Below, piece after piece: positions 26,852 through 35,345 of a DNA stretch of 64,000 bases. The position numbers and the translations under genes are program-made. The notes under the pieces are model-generated. The model had not been told where the DNA came from. It worked only from the letters and a program-made list of their open reading frames with translations, and did no database searches. The stretch comes from Siccibacter turicensis LMG 23730. GTDB lineage: Bacteria > Pseudomonadota > Gammaproteobacteria > Enterobacterales > Enterobacteriaceae. How positions within the stretch are numbered: position 1 is the first letter of the stretch; each line of letters begins with the position of its first letter. The stretch spans positions 262,281 to 326,280 of the forward strand of contig NZ_AWFZ01000042.1 of NCBI RefSeq assembly GCF_000463155.2. Direction: 5' to 3'.

Positions 26852-26878
26852 GGCAGCGCCGCAGAGTCGGGCGCTGCC
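26852..26878 (-). other. Stem-loop between the PTS gene and its regulator
   Basis: 9-bp perfect stem GGCAGCGCC (26852-26860) and GGCGCTGCC (26870-26878), loop of 9 nt, starting 21 nt after the PTS stop codon. There is no U-run, so it more likely stabilises the upstream mRNA or lowers regulator expression than fully terminates. Confidence 0.5.
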
Positions 26879-26899
26879 GGTCGCAGTATGCGTGAGGGA

Positions 26900-28795
26900 T
26901 CAGGCGAGGCTCATCAGCGGCATCTGCTGACGAATCGCCCCGGAGGCCTGATGGGTGGTGAGCTGGAATTCGTCGCTGTTGACCACCAGTACCGGCGTGG
27001 TGAGATCGTACCCGGCCTGCTCAATAGCCGCCTGGTCGAACTCCAGCAGCGGCGTGCCGGCGCGCACCCAGTCACCCTCTTTGACCAGCGGGCGGAAGTG
27101 CTGCCCTTTGAGCGCAACGGTATTGAGGCCGACGTGGATCAGCAGCTCCGCACCGTTGGCGCACGACAGGCCGATGGCATGGTGGGAATCAATCATCGTC
27201 TCCACCCGCGCATCGCAGGGGGCCACGACCCGCCCTTCGGTGGGGCGAATGGCAATGCCGTCCCCCAGCACTTTTCCGGCAAAAGCCTCGTCGTTAACCC
27301 TATGCAGGGCAATCACGTCGCCACTCAGCGGGCTCAGCAGACTCAGGGCTGCACCGGCCGGGGCAGGCGTTGCGGTGGTATCGCCGCTGGTCGGGGCGGT
27401 GTCTGGCTCGGTCAGCGTCTCCTCGTTAACCGGATCCTCGAAGCCGATAAACTGCACCATCACAATGGTCAGGACGATGGCGGTGGCGCTGCCCACCAGC
27501 TCGCCAATAAACGACATCGGCGCGTCAGGACTGATGGCGTTAACCAGGGTAAACAGGCCGGGCAGGGCCGCGTAAGCATAGTAGAGCGACCCAAACAGGC
27601 TCGCGACCACGGCACCGATGGCACCCCCGATGCAGCCGCAGATAAACGGCTTCTTAAAGCGCAGCGTCACACCGTAGATTGCTGGCTCGGTGATGCCGAA
27701 GATGGCCGTGACCCCGGCGGAGAGCGAGGTGGTTTTCAGCTCGCGGTTGCGGGTTTTCAGGAACACGCCAAACACCGCCGCCATCTGCCCGATCACCGCA
27801 ATGGTCTGGTAGGCCTGGAAGGAGTCGTACCCCTGGGTATCGAAGTTAGCCATGATGACCGGCGTGATCCCCCAGTGAACCCCGAAAATCACCACAATCT
27901 GCCAGATGCCGCCGATCAGCGCCGCCGCCAGCGGGGGAGCCGTCTCGAACAGCGTGTTGTAGCCCCCGGCAATGGTCAGCGCCACCCAGTTGGTCACCGG
28001 GCCGATAACGATAAGCGTCAGCGGAACGATGATCACGAAGCACACCAGAGGGGTGAACAGCGGGCTGATCACGTCCGGCAGCAAGCGCTCAACGCGCTTC
28101 TCCAGCCACGACAGCGCCCAGACCAGGAACAGCGGCGGCAGCACCGATGAGGTGTAGACGGTTTCCGAGAGCGGGAAGAACAGGAAGTTGATGCTTTCTC
28201 CGTTAGCGATGCGGCCCGCCATTGCCGTCCACTCGGGGTTGATCAGCGCACAGCAGCACAGCAGGGCGATAAAGGGGTTGCACTTGAAGTGGCGCGCCGC
28301 GGTGATGGCGATAAACGCCGGCAGGAAGGCAAATGGCGTCCAGGACATGAAGTTCAGGATGCTGTAGGCCCCGGAGGTTTTTACCCCCGCATCAATCAGG
28401 CCGACCACGATCAGGATCCCCTGCAGGATCCCCGCCGCGGCCAGGATATAGACGATAGGCGCGAACACCGCCGACATGGTGGCAATCACCGCATCGAACC
28501 AGCGGGTCTTCTGTTTGCCCGGCGTACCGGTGTGCTCATCGCCAAGCTGCGCGGCGAGGGCGGCGTGAACGTCGGCAACGTGGGTGCCAATCACCACCTG
28601 AAACTGGCCGCCGCTTTCCACCACGGCGATAACGCCCGGCAAACTCTGCACCGCGCTTTTGGCTCCGGCGGGCGTTTCGTTCAGCACCAGCCGCAGGCGA
28701 GTGGCGCAGCGCGTGAAGCTGGTAATATTCGCCTCGCCGCCGACCTCCCGCAGAATATCACTCGCTAACTTATTGTAATCCCTGATAACGGCCAT
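26900..28795 (-). CDS. PTS beta-glucoside-type transporter, EIIBCA
   Basis: 631 residues, a complete enzyme II that imports and phosphorylates a sugar. The EIIB domain is N-terminal, with phospho-acceptor C30 in FTRCATRLRL. EIIC covers about residues 105-455 with many membrane helices and the GITEPAIYG motif. A Thr/Ala/Pro linker leads to the C-terminal EIIA domain with phospho-acceptor H554 in LLIHVGLNTVALKG. The domain order is that of BglF, not of TreB, which lacks EIIA. An AGAGGG ribosome-binding site supports the ATG. The paired operators and AscG-like regulator suggest an aryl-beta-glucoside substrate, but no 6-phospho-beta-glucosidase gene lies nearby, so the substrate is open. Confidence 0.9.
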   Translation of the reverse strand: MAVIRDYNKLASDILREVGGEANITSFTRCATRLRLVLNETPAGAKSAVQSLPGVIAVVESGGQFQVVIGTHVADVHAALAAQLGDEHTGTPGKQKTRWFDAVIATMSAVFAPIVYILAAAGILQGILIVVGLIDAGVKTSGAYSILNFMSWTPFAFLPAFIAITAARHFKCNPFIALLCCCALINPEWTAMAGRIANGESINFLFFPLSETVYTSSVLPPLFLVWALSWLEKRVERLLPDVISPLFTPLVCFVIIVPLTLIVIGPVTNWVALTIAGGYNTLFETAPPLAAALIGGIWQIVVIFGVHWGITPVIMANFDTQGYDSFQAYQTIAVIGQMAAVFGVFLKTRNRELKTTSLSAGVTAIFGITEPAIYGVTLRFKKPFICGCIGGAIGAVVASLFGSLYYAYAALPGLFTLVNAISPDAPMSFIGELVGSATAIVLTIVMVQFIGFEDPVNEETLTEPDTAPTSGDTTATPAPAGAALSLLSPLSGDVIALHRVNDEAFAGKVLGDGIAIRPTEGRVVAPCDARVETMIDSHHAIGLSCANGAELLIHVGLNTVALKGQHFRPLVKEGDWVRAGTPLLEFDQAAIEQAGYDLTTPVLVVNSDEFQLTTHQASGAIRQQMPLMSLA

Positions 28796-28841
28796 GTTGT
28801 TTACCCTCTGGTTTTAGTTATCGGTTGTGTGACGTTGAGTG

Positions 28842-28915
28842 TGAAACCGGTTTCATGCTAGCAACGGATATATTCTGTGCAACCGGTTTCATGGCGGAGT
28901 GTGGGCTGAATCACA
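28842..28915 (-). promoter_or_regulatory. PTS promoter with two repressor operators and a CRP-like box
   Basis: On the minus strand -35 TTGCAC (28882-28877), 16-bp spacer, -10 TAGCAT (28860-28855), predicted start near 28848. Operator O1 TGAAACCGGTTTCA (28842-28855) is a perfect 14-bp palindrome over the start. O2 TGCAACCGGTTTCA (28878-28891), with one mismatch, covers the -35. Their centres are 36 bp apart. A CRP-like site TGTGG-N6-TCACA (28900-28915) is centred near -60. The arrangement suggests catabolite activation and repression by the adjacent AscG-like protein. Confidence 0.7.
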
Positions 28916-28922
28916 GATGAGC

Positions 28923-28940
28923 GATCCCGGGCGCGGGATC
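28923..28940 (-). other. Hairpin after the LysR-type regulator gene
   Basis: GATCCCG (28923-28929) pairs with CGGGATC (28934-28940), loop GGCG, about 40 nt after the stop at 28982 on the minus strand. No U-run, so only a possible transcript end. Confidence 0.35.
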
Positions 28941-28981
28941 GACGGCGGTAAAACGGGCGGTCACATCGCGCCCGGTTACGC

Positions 28982-29890
28982 TTATTCCTGCGGGATAAAC
29001 GCGGCGGCACGACGCACGGTCTCGATGAACAACGTCATGCTGTGAGAGAGATGGCGGTTGTGCGGGAAATAGAGATAGAGACCGCGGGAGGCGACGTGCC
29101 ACGCGTCCAGCACGCTGACCAGCCGCCCCTGCGCCAGCGCTTCACGGGCATACATATCCGGCACATAAACGATCCCCATCCCGGCGCAGGCTGCTTCCAC
29201 CATCAGCTGGCTGCTGTTGAGGGTCAGCGCCCCGGGAACATCCAGCGAAAAGGCTGCGTCATCCCGGGCGAACTCCCAGGCATAGCGCTTTCCACCCGGC
29301 AGACGCTGCCGGATGCAGCGGTGCTGGAGCAAATCCTGGGGAACGGTGAGCGGCGCGGACTCGGCCAGATAGGCCGGCGAGGCGAGAGTGAGAAACCGTA
29401 TCGCGCCGCTGAGCCTGACGGCCACCATATCCTGCGGAATGTCTTCGTACAGCCGGATGCCCGCATCAAACCCCTGTTTAACCACGTCGCTCAGGGCATT
29501 ATCGAGGGTCAGATCCAGGGCAATCCGCGGATACTGACGGGTAAAGTCCGGTATTACGTGGTGCATCAGCAGGCGAATAGCGGCATCGCTGCCGTTGATG
29601 CGCAGCGTGCCGCCGGGCGTCTGGCCCATGGCGGTCACGCTTTCCAGCGCATCGTCCATGTCCCGCACCAGCGGCACCAGGCGCTGGTAGAGATGCTGCC
29701 CCGCGTCGGTCAGGGACACGCTGCGGGTGGTGCGCTGGAACAGGCGGACCTGCAGCTGCGCTTCCAGCCCTTTTATCGCGTGGCTCAGCGTGGAGGGCTT
29801 CATGCCCAGCAGGTCGGCGGCGCGTCGGAAGCTGCGGTGCTCGGCAACGGTAATGAACATCAGGGTATCGTTCCAGGAGGGTCGTTTCAT
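28982..29890 (-). CDS. LysR-family transcriptional regulator
   Basis: 302 residues. N-terminal winged helix WNDTLMFITVAEHRSFRRAADLLGMKPSTLSHAIKGLEAQLQ, then a linker helix and the two-lobed effector domain (GTLRINGSDAAIRLLMHHVIPDF; FDAGIRLYEDIPQDMVAVRL). It belongs to the CrgA/DmlR-like group. I take the start at ATG 29890 (MKRPSWND), as is usual for the family; a start 10 codons upstream is open. It is divergent from the SDR gene with a 99-bp gap, the classical layout for a LysR regulator and its target. Confidence 0.88.
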   Translation of the reverse strand: MKRPSWNDTLMFITVAEHRSFRRAADLLGMKPSTLSHAIKGLEAQLQVRLFQRTTRSVSLTDAGQHLYQRLVPLVRDMDDALESVTAMGQTPGGTLRINGSDAAIRLLMHHVIPDFTRQYPRIALDLTLDNALSDVVKQGFDAGIRLYEDIPQDMVAVRLSGAIRFLTLASPAYLAESAPLTVPQDLLQHRCIRQRLPGGKRYAWEFARDDAAFSLDVPGALTLNSSQLMVEAACAGMGIVYVPDMYAREALAQGRLVSVLDAWHVASRGLYLYFPHNRHLSHSMTLFIETVRRAAAFIPQE

Positions 29891-29989
29891 TAGTGATTTT
29901 TCGCCAGTAATACATCGCATTTGATGGGTATTATCTGAACAGTAATCCCGTGGCAGGCTGGGTATGTCAACAACCCACGGGAGAGCATA

Positions 29990-30820
29990 ATGAAAAAATG
30001 GTTTATTACCGGCGCATCATCGGGCCTGGGGCGTGAGTTTTGCCAGCAGCTGTTGCAGCGTGGTGACAGCGTGGTGGCCACGCTGCGTAAAGCCGGGCCG
30101 CTGGACGATCTGCACCAGCGCTATGGCGACAGGCTGCAGGTGCTTTATATGGACGTCACCGACAGCGAGGCGGTAAGGGCGGCGGTAGCGCAGGCGTTTG
30201 CCGGCGAAGCGCGCATTGACGTGGTGGTGAGCAATGCCGGGTACGGCCTGTTCGGCGCGGCGGAAGAGCTGACGGACGCGCAGATTTCCCGTCAGCTGGC
30301 TACTAACCTTACCGGCTCCATCCAGCTGATCCGCGCCGTGCTGCCGTTTTTACGCCGTCAGGGTGGAGGGCGCATCGTGCAGATCTCCTCTGAAGGCGGG
30401 CAGATCGCTTATCCCAACTTCAGCCTCTATCACGCCTCAAAGTGGGGCATCGAGGGCTTTATCGAGGCGGTGGCGCAGGAGGTGTCGGCGTTCGGGATTG
30501 ATTTTATGCTGGCCGAGCCGGGGCCGACCGGCACGCAGTTTGCCCACGGGCTGGATCAGGCACCACCGCTTGCGGCCTATCAGGCTACCGCCTCCGGGGA
30601 GATGCGGCGGGCGCTGGCCTCCGGGGCATTCACCATTAAAGGTGACGCCACCCGCACGGTAAGCACCGCCATCGCGTTCTGTGACATGGCGCATCCGCCG
30701 CTGCGGCTGCCGCTTGGCAGCACCGCCTGGCATCACATCCGGGACGCGCTGCACCAGCGGCTGGAGGCCCTGATACCACTTGAGCAAACCGCCGCTGGCG
30801 CCGATGCTGACGCAGAGTAA
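29990..30820 (+). CDS. Short-chain dehydrogenase/reductase
   Basis: 276 residues, classical SDR fold. The cofactor motif TGASSGLG lies near residue 8, NAG-type SNAGYG near residue 80, catalytic Ser in QISSEGGQ, and YHASK gives the catalytic Tyr and Lys. The string TLRKAG after beta-2 suggests NADP preference. Substrate unknown. GGGAGAG precedes the ATG. It is divergent from the LysR-type regulator, which probably controls it, and ends at a strong terminator shared with dsbG. Confidence 0.88.
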   Translation: MKKWFITGASSGLGREFCQQLLQRGDSVVATLRKAGPLDDLHQRYGDRLQVLYMDVTDSEAVRAAVAQAFAGEARIDVVVSNAGYGLFGAAEELTDAQISRQLATNLTGSIQLIRAVLPFLRRQGGGRIVQISSEGGQIAYPNFSLYHASKWGIEGFIEAVAQEVSAFGIDFMLAEPGPTGTQFAHGLDQAPPLAAYQATASGEMRRALASGAFTIKGDATRTVSTAIAFCDMAHPPLRLPLGSTAWHHIRDALHQRLEALIPLEQTAAGADADAE

Positions 30821-30822
30821 AA

Positions 30823-30848
30823 AAAATCCACGCCGCGGCGTGGATTTT
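30823..30848. terminator. Bidirectional terminator SDR / dsbG
   Basis: 12-bp stem AAAATCCACGCC (30823-30834) and GGCGTGGATTTT (30837-30848) with A/T runs on both sides, between convergent genes. The core ATCCACGC/GCGTGGAT recurs in the terminator at 35266-35293. Confidence 0.92.
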
Positions 30849-30859
30849 TCGTTTACGGC

Positions 30860-31618
30860 TTACTGGCAGGCGACCAGATTCTTCATCTGCTCGGGGTTTG
30901 GCAGCCCGATAATCTGCTGTAGGGCGCGATCCTTATTCAGGTAATAGATTGCCGGGGTGCCGTTGGCGCCGAGCGCTTCCATCAGCTGCTGGTTGCGCTG
31001 GATCTGCGTAAAGACCGCGCGCGGGGTTTTATCGTTGAGCGCCGGTTTCACCTTGCCTTTTGAGGATTCCAGGTCGTGCCACACCTGACGCGGGTCGTCG
31101 GCGGCGAGGATGGCGGCGGCATACTGCCCGCTGTCCGGGCGAATCACGCCAACCAGCAGGGTGGTGGTGACGATCTTCTTCTCCTTAATGTACGGCTGCG
31201 CCTGCTCCCAGAATTTGTTGCAGTACGGGCAGAACGGATCGGCGAATACCACGACCTTACAGGCCGCATCGTCGCTGCCCTCTTTAATCCCCGGGGCGCT
31301 GACGAGCTGCTGCCACATCTGGCGGCCCGCCGGGAGATAGATCTCATCATTGATGATCTTCTCACTCAGGTTATTGCCCTGGGCGTCATACATATACCCT
31401 GAAATAACATGCTTTTTGTCCGGGGTAAGGTACATGGTAACGCCGGTATCCTGATATTTTCCCAGCCACCCCTGGCTGCCGTCCGGCGCGGTGAAGGGTT
31501 TTACAATCTCAACGCCCTGTTTTTCCATCTGCCTGATGGGGTCGGGGAGCGACGCGGTGTCAGCGTGCGCCGACAGGCTGATCAGCAGGGCGGCGGTCAG
31601 AAGCCTCTTTTTCATCAT
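30860..31618 (-). CDS. dsbG: Thiol:disulfide interchange protein DsbG
   Basis: 252 residues. Periplasmic disulfide isomerase/reductase of the DsbC/DsbG family. Signal peptide about 1-19 (LLISLSAHAD). The N-terminal dimerisation domain contains KYQDTGVTMYLTPD and ISGYMYD. The thioredoxin domain has the active site C130-P-Y-C133 in VVFADPFCPYCNKFW and the cis-Pro segment GTPAIYY. Two further cysteines, C120 and C251, are not in E. coli DsbG as I recall it. The ATG overlaps the scsB stop (ATGA) and AAGGA lies just upstream, so translation is coupled to scsB, pointing to ScsB as its electron donor rather than DsbD. Confidence 0.9.
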   Translation of the reverse strand: MMKKRLLTAALLISLSAHADTASLPDPIRQMEKQGVEIVKPFTAPDGSQGWLGKYQDTGVTMYLTPDKKHVISGYMYDAQGNNLSEKIINDEIYLPAGRQMWQQLVSAPGIKEGSDDAACKVVVFADPFCPYCNKFWEQAQPYIKEKKIVTTTLLVGVIRPDSGQYAAAILAADDPRQVWHDLESSKGKVKPALNDKTPRAVFTQIQRNQQLMEALGANGTPAIYYLNKDRALQQIIGLPNPEQMKNLVACQ

Positions 31619-33633
31619 TTTTCCTTATCAATTTGTGAGGGGGAACGCGGCGCGGCGCGCTCCAGGGCAGTCAGCAAGTGGTCTTTATTCAGCAGCGGCG
31701 ACATCACCGCGGGCGTGGACGATGCCGGGCCAAACACGGCGTTAAACGGGATGCCGCTGGCGCCGTAGCGGCTGAGAAAGCGTTCAATCTCCACCGAAGG
31801 CCGGCTCCAGTTACCCTGTAACAACACGATGTCCGGCTTCGTCAGGGCGTCGACCACCTCAGGCCGGTGAAGCACCAGCAGCTCGTTGACCCGGCAGTTC
31901 AGGCACCAGTCGGCGGTGACATCCACCAGCACTCGCTTATTCGCCTTCAGGGCATCATCAAGCGCGGACTGGCTCAGGGGTTGCCAGGCGAGCGGGGCGC
32001 TGGTGCGCCCGGCCGGGGCGGGGGCCAGAAACGCATAGAGTCCGGCACCAAAGACGACGGCGAACGCCAGATTACGCAGGTTCTCCCGATGGCGCGGCAG
32101 GCGTGCCGCACAGCGGTAAAGGAAAAACGCCACCATCGCGCCGCCGACGATCAGCACCGGCCGGGCGCCCCAGTCCGGCACCAGCAGCGACATCAGCCAG
32201 ATGCTGGAGCCCAGCATCAGCGCCACCAGCCCGGCGCGCAGCCTGCCCATCCACGGCCCCGGCTTCGGCATCACTCGCGCCACGCCGGGGAACAGGCTCA
32301 CCAGCAGCCACGGCAGGCTCATGCCCATTCCCAGTGCGATAAAGATAGCCCACAGCTCGGGCAGCGGAGCCGCCAGGGCCACGGCCACGGCGGTACCGAG
32401 AAACGGCGCGGTGCAGGGCGTGGCCAGCAGCGTGGCGAAGGCCCCCTCCAGAAAGCTGCCGCCCATCCCGGCGCCTCCGGCGGTCGCCAGCCGGGTGGTC
32501 AGGCCCGACGGCAGGCGCAGGGTTAACATGCCGGCGAGACTGAAGCAGAACAGCCAGGTCACGATGGCCATTCCGGCGAGGAACCACGGATGCTGGAACT
32601 GAATGCCCCAGCCAATCCAGGCCCCTGACAGCCGCAGGCCGCTCATCACCCCCGCCAGCACCATAAAGGAGAACAGCATCCCGGCGGCGGTAGCGAGAAA
32701 ACGCAGCCGGGTCTGGCGACGGCTGCTACCGGCCAGCGTCATCAGCGAGGCAAGCTTCATCCCCATCACCGGGAGTACGCACGGCATCAGGTTGAGGATA
32801 AGCCCCCCAACCAGCGCGATGGCTACCGTCTGCCAGAAGGCGCGGGGAGAGCCAATCGCCACGCTGAGCTGCTGGCTGTTCACGCCGTCGAACGCCACCA
32901 ACGAGAGCGGCGGCAATCCGGCGGCACGAACCGGCTCGCCGTGCGCATCCGCGGCGCTCAGGCGCGCCGTGAGTTGGTTACCTTCGACGTTGAGCCGCGG
33001 TTCCGAGAGCGTCACGCCGGGCGGATTGTCGAAAAACAGTCCAGCCTGCTGCCAGCCGTCCGGCGAGGTGGCGGTCAGGGTGAGGGTGCCGCCGTCGGCG
33101 ACGGCATCGGTGACAGCGATCCTGCCGTTGGTGGACGGCACCAGGGCCATGGCCGTTGACCAGGCCTGGGCGAAGCCCGAGGTGGCCTGCTCACCGAGCG
33201 GCACATCAAGCGGGAGGGTGCTCACCACGCACAGGTTGCTGCAGGTGGAGAGCGTCAGCGTACCCTGCAGTCGGTCGGTGGCAGACGTGGTCACCACCAG
33301 CGGGAAGGTGACGCGATCGGTGTAGCCCACCGAGGTGAAACCGGCTGCGTCAAAGCGGGTGGGACGCGGCCAGTGCCACGTGGTGGCGGCGTTATCAGCC
33401 CAGGCAATGGTGGGCCGGAACCCGCCGTCGCCGGGGGTGCGCCAGTAGGTTTTCCAGCCTTTATCCAGCGTGACGTCGAGCAGCAGGCGCACCTTGCCGT
33501 CTGACGGGGCATCGCTGCGCACCGTGACCTGAGCATGGGCGTCAGCGGCGTGCGGTAGCCAGCCGGGCGCCGCCGCGCAGGCGGTGGACAGGCTCAACAA
33601 CAGGAACCCAAGGCTCCTGAACAGCATTCTCAT
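31615..33633 (-). CDS. scsB: DsbD-family electron transporter ScsB
   Basis: 672 residues. Inner-membrane protein that carries reducing power from cytosolic thioredoxin to periplasmic thiol proteins; ScsB is linked to copper and oxidative-stress tolerance. Signal peptide about 1-21, periplasmic alpha domain with cysteines in STCSNLCVVST, membrane domain (about 262-535) with the redox Cys motifs LMPCVLPVMG and ATPCTAPFLG, and C-terminal thioredoxin domain with DWCLNC. The large N-terminal domain (WKTYWRTPGDGGFRPTI) distinguishes ScsB from DsbD. ACGGAG precedes the ATG. It lies between scsA and dsbG on one strand. Confidence 0.9.
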   Translation of the reverse strand: MRMLFRSLGFLLLSLSTACAAAPGWLPHAADAHAQVTVRSDAPSDGKVRLLLDVTLDKGWKTYWRTPGDGGFRPTIAWADNAATTWHWPRPTRFDAAGFTSVGYTDRVTFPLVVTTSATDRLQGTLTLSTCSNLCVVSTLPLDVPLGEQATSGFAQAWSTAMALVPSTNGRIAVTDAVADGGTLTLTATSPDGWQQAGLFFDNPPGVTLSEPRLNVEGNQLTARLSAADAHGEPVRAAGLPPLSLVAFDGVNSQQLSVAIGSPRAFWQTVAIALVGGLILNLMPCVLPVMGMKLASLMTLAGSSRRQTRLRFLATAAGMLFSFMVLAGVMSGLRLSGAWIGWGIQFQHPWFLAGMAIVTWLFCFSLAGMLTLRLPSGLTTRLATAGGAGMGGSFLEGAFATLLATPCTAPFLGTAVAVALAAPLPELWAIFIALGMGMSLPWLLVSLFPGVARVMPKPGPWMGRLRAGLVALMLGSSIWLMSLLVPDWGARPVLIVGGAMVAFFLYRCAARLPRHRENLRNLAFAVVFGAGLYAFLAPAPAGRTSAPLAWQPLSQSALDDALKANKRVLVDVTADWCLNCRVNELLVLHRPEVVDALTKPDIVLLQGNWSRPSVEIERFLSRYGASGIPFNAVFGPASSTPAVMSPLLNKDHLLTALERAAPRSPSQIDKEK

Positions 33634-33681
33634 GTTTATTTCTCCGTAAATGATTAATCGATCGGGGTAAAGCCCGGGATA

Positions 33682-34083
33682 TCATTCACGGAAGACGCAG
33701 TTGGTAAGGTGTATTCGCAGAAGTGGAGGACGGGGAACGGCGTCCGGGCGCTGAGGCACCGGGATAATCACCTGGGCGGCCAGCATCAGCACCAGCAGCG
33801 TGGGCAGCAGCAGAACGGTATCGAAGTGCAACGGCTGGGCGGCAAGCACCGAGTGGGCGCTCAGCTCGCACGGCGAGAGCGAAGGCGGCGCCAGCGTCTG
33901 CTCGCCGCCGGGGGCCGCAACCTGCGCCGTGTAGGCCGCCGCTCTGACCTGCATCTGATGCAGCACCGATGCGCGCTGGGTCAGACAGATAACCATCACG
34001 CAGCAGGCGATGACCAAAAGCAGGAGCGCTCTTAGCTGTCGTCGTTTCTGATGGGCGGTGCCGGCAAGGAGATTCATCGGCAT
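33682..34083 (-). CDS. scsA: ScsA-like small membrane protein
   Basis: About 133 residues. One membrane helix near residues 16-32 (LRALLLLVIACCVMVICL) and a second near 90-105 (TVLLLPTLLVLMLAAQVII), ending in a polar tail LRIHLTNCVFRE. It lies 48 bp upstream of scsB, and the layout resembles the Salmonella scs cluster, in which ScsA is a small membrane protein of unclear role in copper tolerance. The start is uncertain: ATGs at 34083 and 34077 are possible, neither has a good ribosome-binding site, and the frame is open to 34197. The assignment rests on position and the C-terminal pattern. Confidence 0.6.
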   Translation of the reverse strand: MPMNLLAGTAHQKRRQLRALLLLVIACCVMVICLTQRASVLHQMQVRAAAYTAQVAAPGGEQTLAPPSLSPCELSAHSVLAAQPLHFDTVLLLPTLLVLMLAAQVIIPVPQRPDAVPRPPLLRIHLTNCVFRE

Positions 34084-34216
34084 GAGAATAGAGAGCGGCT
34101 CGCTATCGGGCAAGGCGTGATTTGTAAAGGAGTGCAAGCATAGCCATAGTGGTCGCCCCGGTTTAGTGGCATGATGCGCCAGCACGTACGCGATCAACCA
34201 GAGGCAGACAACAGAG

Positions 34217-35206
34217 ATGGATGAGAAAGCAACGACGCGTAAATTTCTGAGCCTCCCGGCTGGCTATTACGGCATGGTGCTGGGGATTATCGGGATGGGG
34301 TTTGCCTGGCGCTATGCCAGCACCCTGTGGCCGGTCAGCCCACACATCGGCGAAGGGCTGGTGCTGCTGGCGATGACGATCTGGGCGCTGCTCAGCGTCG
34401 CGTTCATTACCCGCACGCTGCGTTTTCCACACACCGTACTGAGCGAGCTGCGTCACCCGGTGCAGAGCAGCTTTATCAGCCTGTTTCCGGCGACCACCCT
34501 GCTGGTGGCGATGGGGCTGGTGCCGTGGTATCGCCCGGCGGCGCTGGTGCTGTTTGGCACTGGCGTCACGGTGCAGCTTGGCTACGCGGCCTGGCAGTCG
34601 GCGGGCCTGTGGCGCGGAACGCACCCGGTGGAAGCCACGACGCCCGGCCTCTATCTTCCCACCGTCGCCAATAATTTTATCAGCGCCATGGCCTGCGGGG
34701 CGCTGGGCTTTCACGATGCCGGGTATCTGTTTCTGGGCGCCGGGATTTTTTCATGGCTGAGCCTGGAACCCGCTATTTTGCACCGCCTGCGCAGCGCGGG
34801 TGAGCTGGCGATGCCGCTGCGCACCTCGCTCGGCATCCAGCTCGCCCCGGCGCTGGTGGCCTGCAACGCCTGGCTGGCGGTCAACGGCGGCCAGGCAGAC
34901 GTGTTCACCAAAATGCTGTTCGGCTACGGCCTGCTCCAGCTGCTGTTTATGCTGCGTCTGATGCCCTGGTATCTCGCCCAGCCCTTTAACGCCTCGTTCT
35001 GGAGCTTCTCGTTTGGCGTCTCGGCGCTGGCCAGCACCGGTTTACATCTCGGTCACGCCAGCCCGTCCGGCCTGTTTCAGGCGATCGCGGTACCGCTGTT
35101 CATCTTCACCAACCTGATTATCGCCTTCCTGCTGGTGCGCACGGCGATACTGCTGGTCCAAGGCAAACTGCTGGTGTGGGCCGCGCTGCCGGAGAAAGAG
35201 GAGTAA
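34217..35206 (+). CDS. tehA: Tellurite resistance/SLAC1-family transporter TehA
   Basis: 329 residues, ten predicted helices. Member of the tellurite-resistance/dicarboxylate transporter (SLAC1) family; structural work on bacterial TehA shows an anion-channel fold. Highly conserved strings [49 protein letters not shown] and [25 protein letters not shown] match E. coli TehA. The partner tehB (methyltransferase) does not follow. It is divergent from scsA and ends at a strong shared terminator. Confidence 0.94.
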   Translation: MDEKATTRKFLSLPAGYYGMVLGIIGMGFAWRYASTLWPVSPHIGEGLVLLAMTIWALLSVAFITRTLRFPHTVLSELRHPVQSSFISLFPATTLLVAMGLVPWYRPAALVLFGTGVTVQLGYAAWQSAGLWRGTHPVEATTPGLYLPTVANNFISAMACGALGFHDAGYLFLGAGIFSWLSLEPAILHRLRSAGELAMPLRTSLGIQLAPALVACNAWLAVNGGQADVFTKMLFGYGLLQLLFMLRLMPWYLAQPFNASFWSFSFGVSALASTGLHLGHASPSGLFQAIAVPLFIFTNLIIAFLLVRTAILLVQGKLLVWAALPEKEE

Positions 35207-35265
35207 CGGCGACGGCCTGAAAGAACGAGCCTGACGCGTCTGTTACTCGCTGTAGAGAAGCAAAA

Positions 35266-35293
35266 AAAAATCCACGCCGGAGCGTGGATTTTT
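35266..35293. terminator. Bidirectional terminator tehA / ychF
   Basis: 12-bp stem AAAAATCCACGC (35266-35277) and GCGTGGATTTTT (35282-35293), loop CGGA, with nine A on the left and T-rich sequence on the right, between convergent genes. Confidence 0.93.
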
Positions 35294-35345
35294 GTTTTGT
35301 CAGCCGGGATAAGACGTTGTGGTATTCCGTGAGCCAGGCGAGTGC

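Noticed and set aside
34077-34197. Longer ScsA starting near 34197
   Set aside because: The added residues are not signal-like and would run through the divergent scsA/tehA promoter region; a start at 34083 or 34077 is more likely, though weakly supported.
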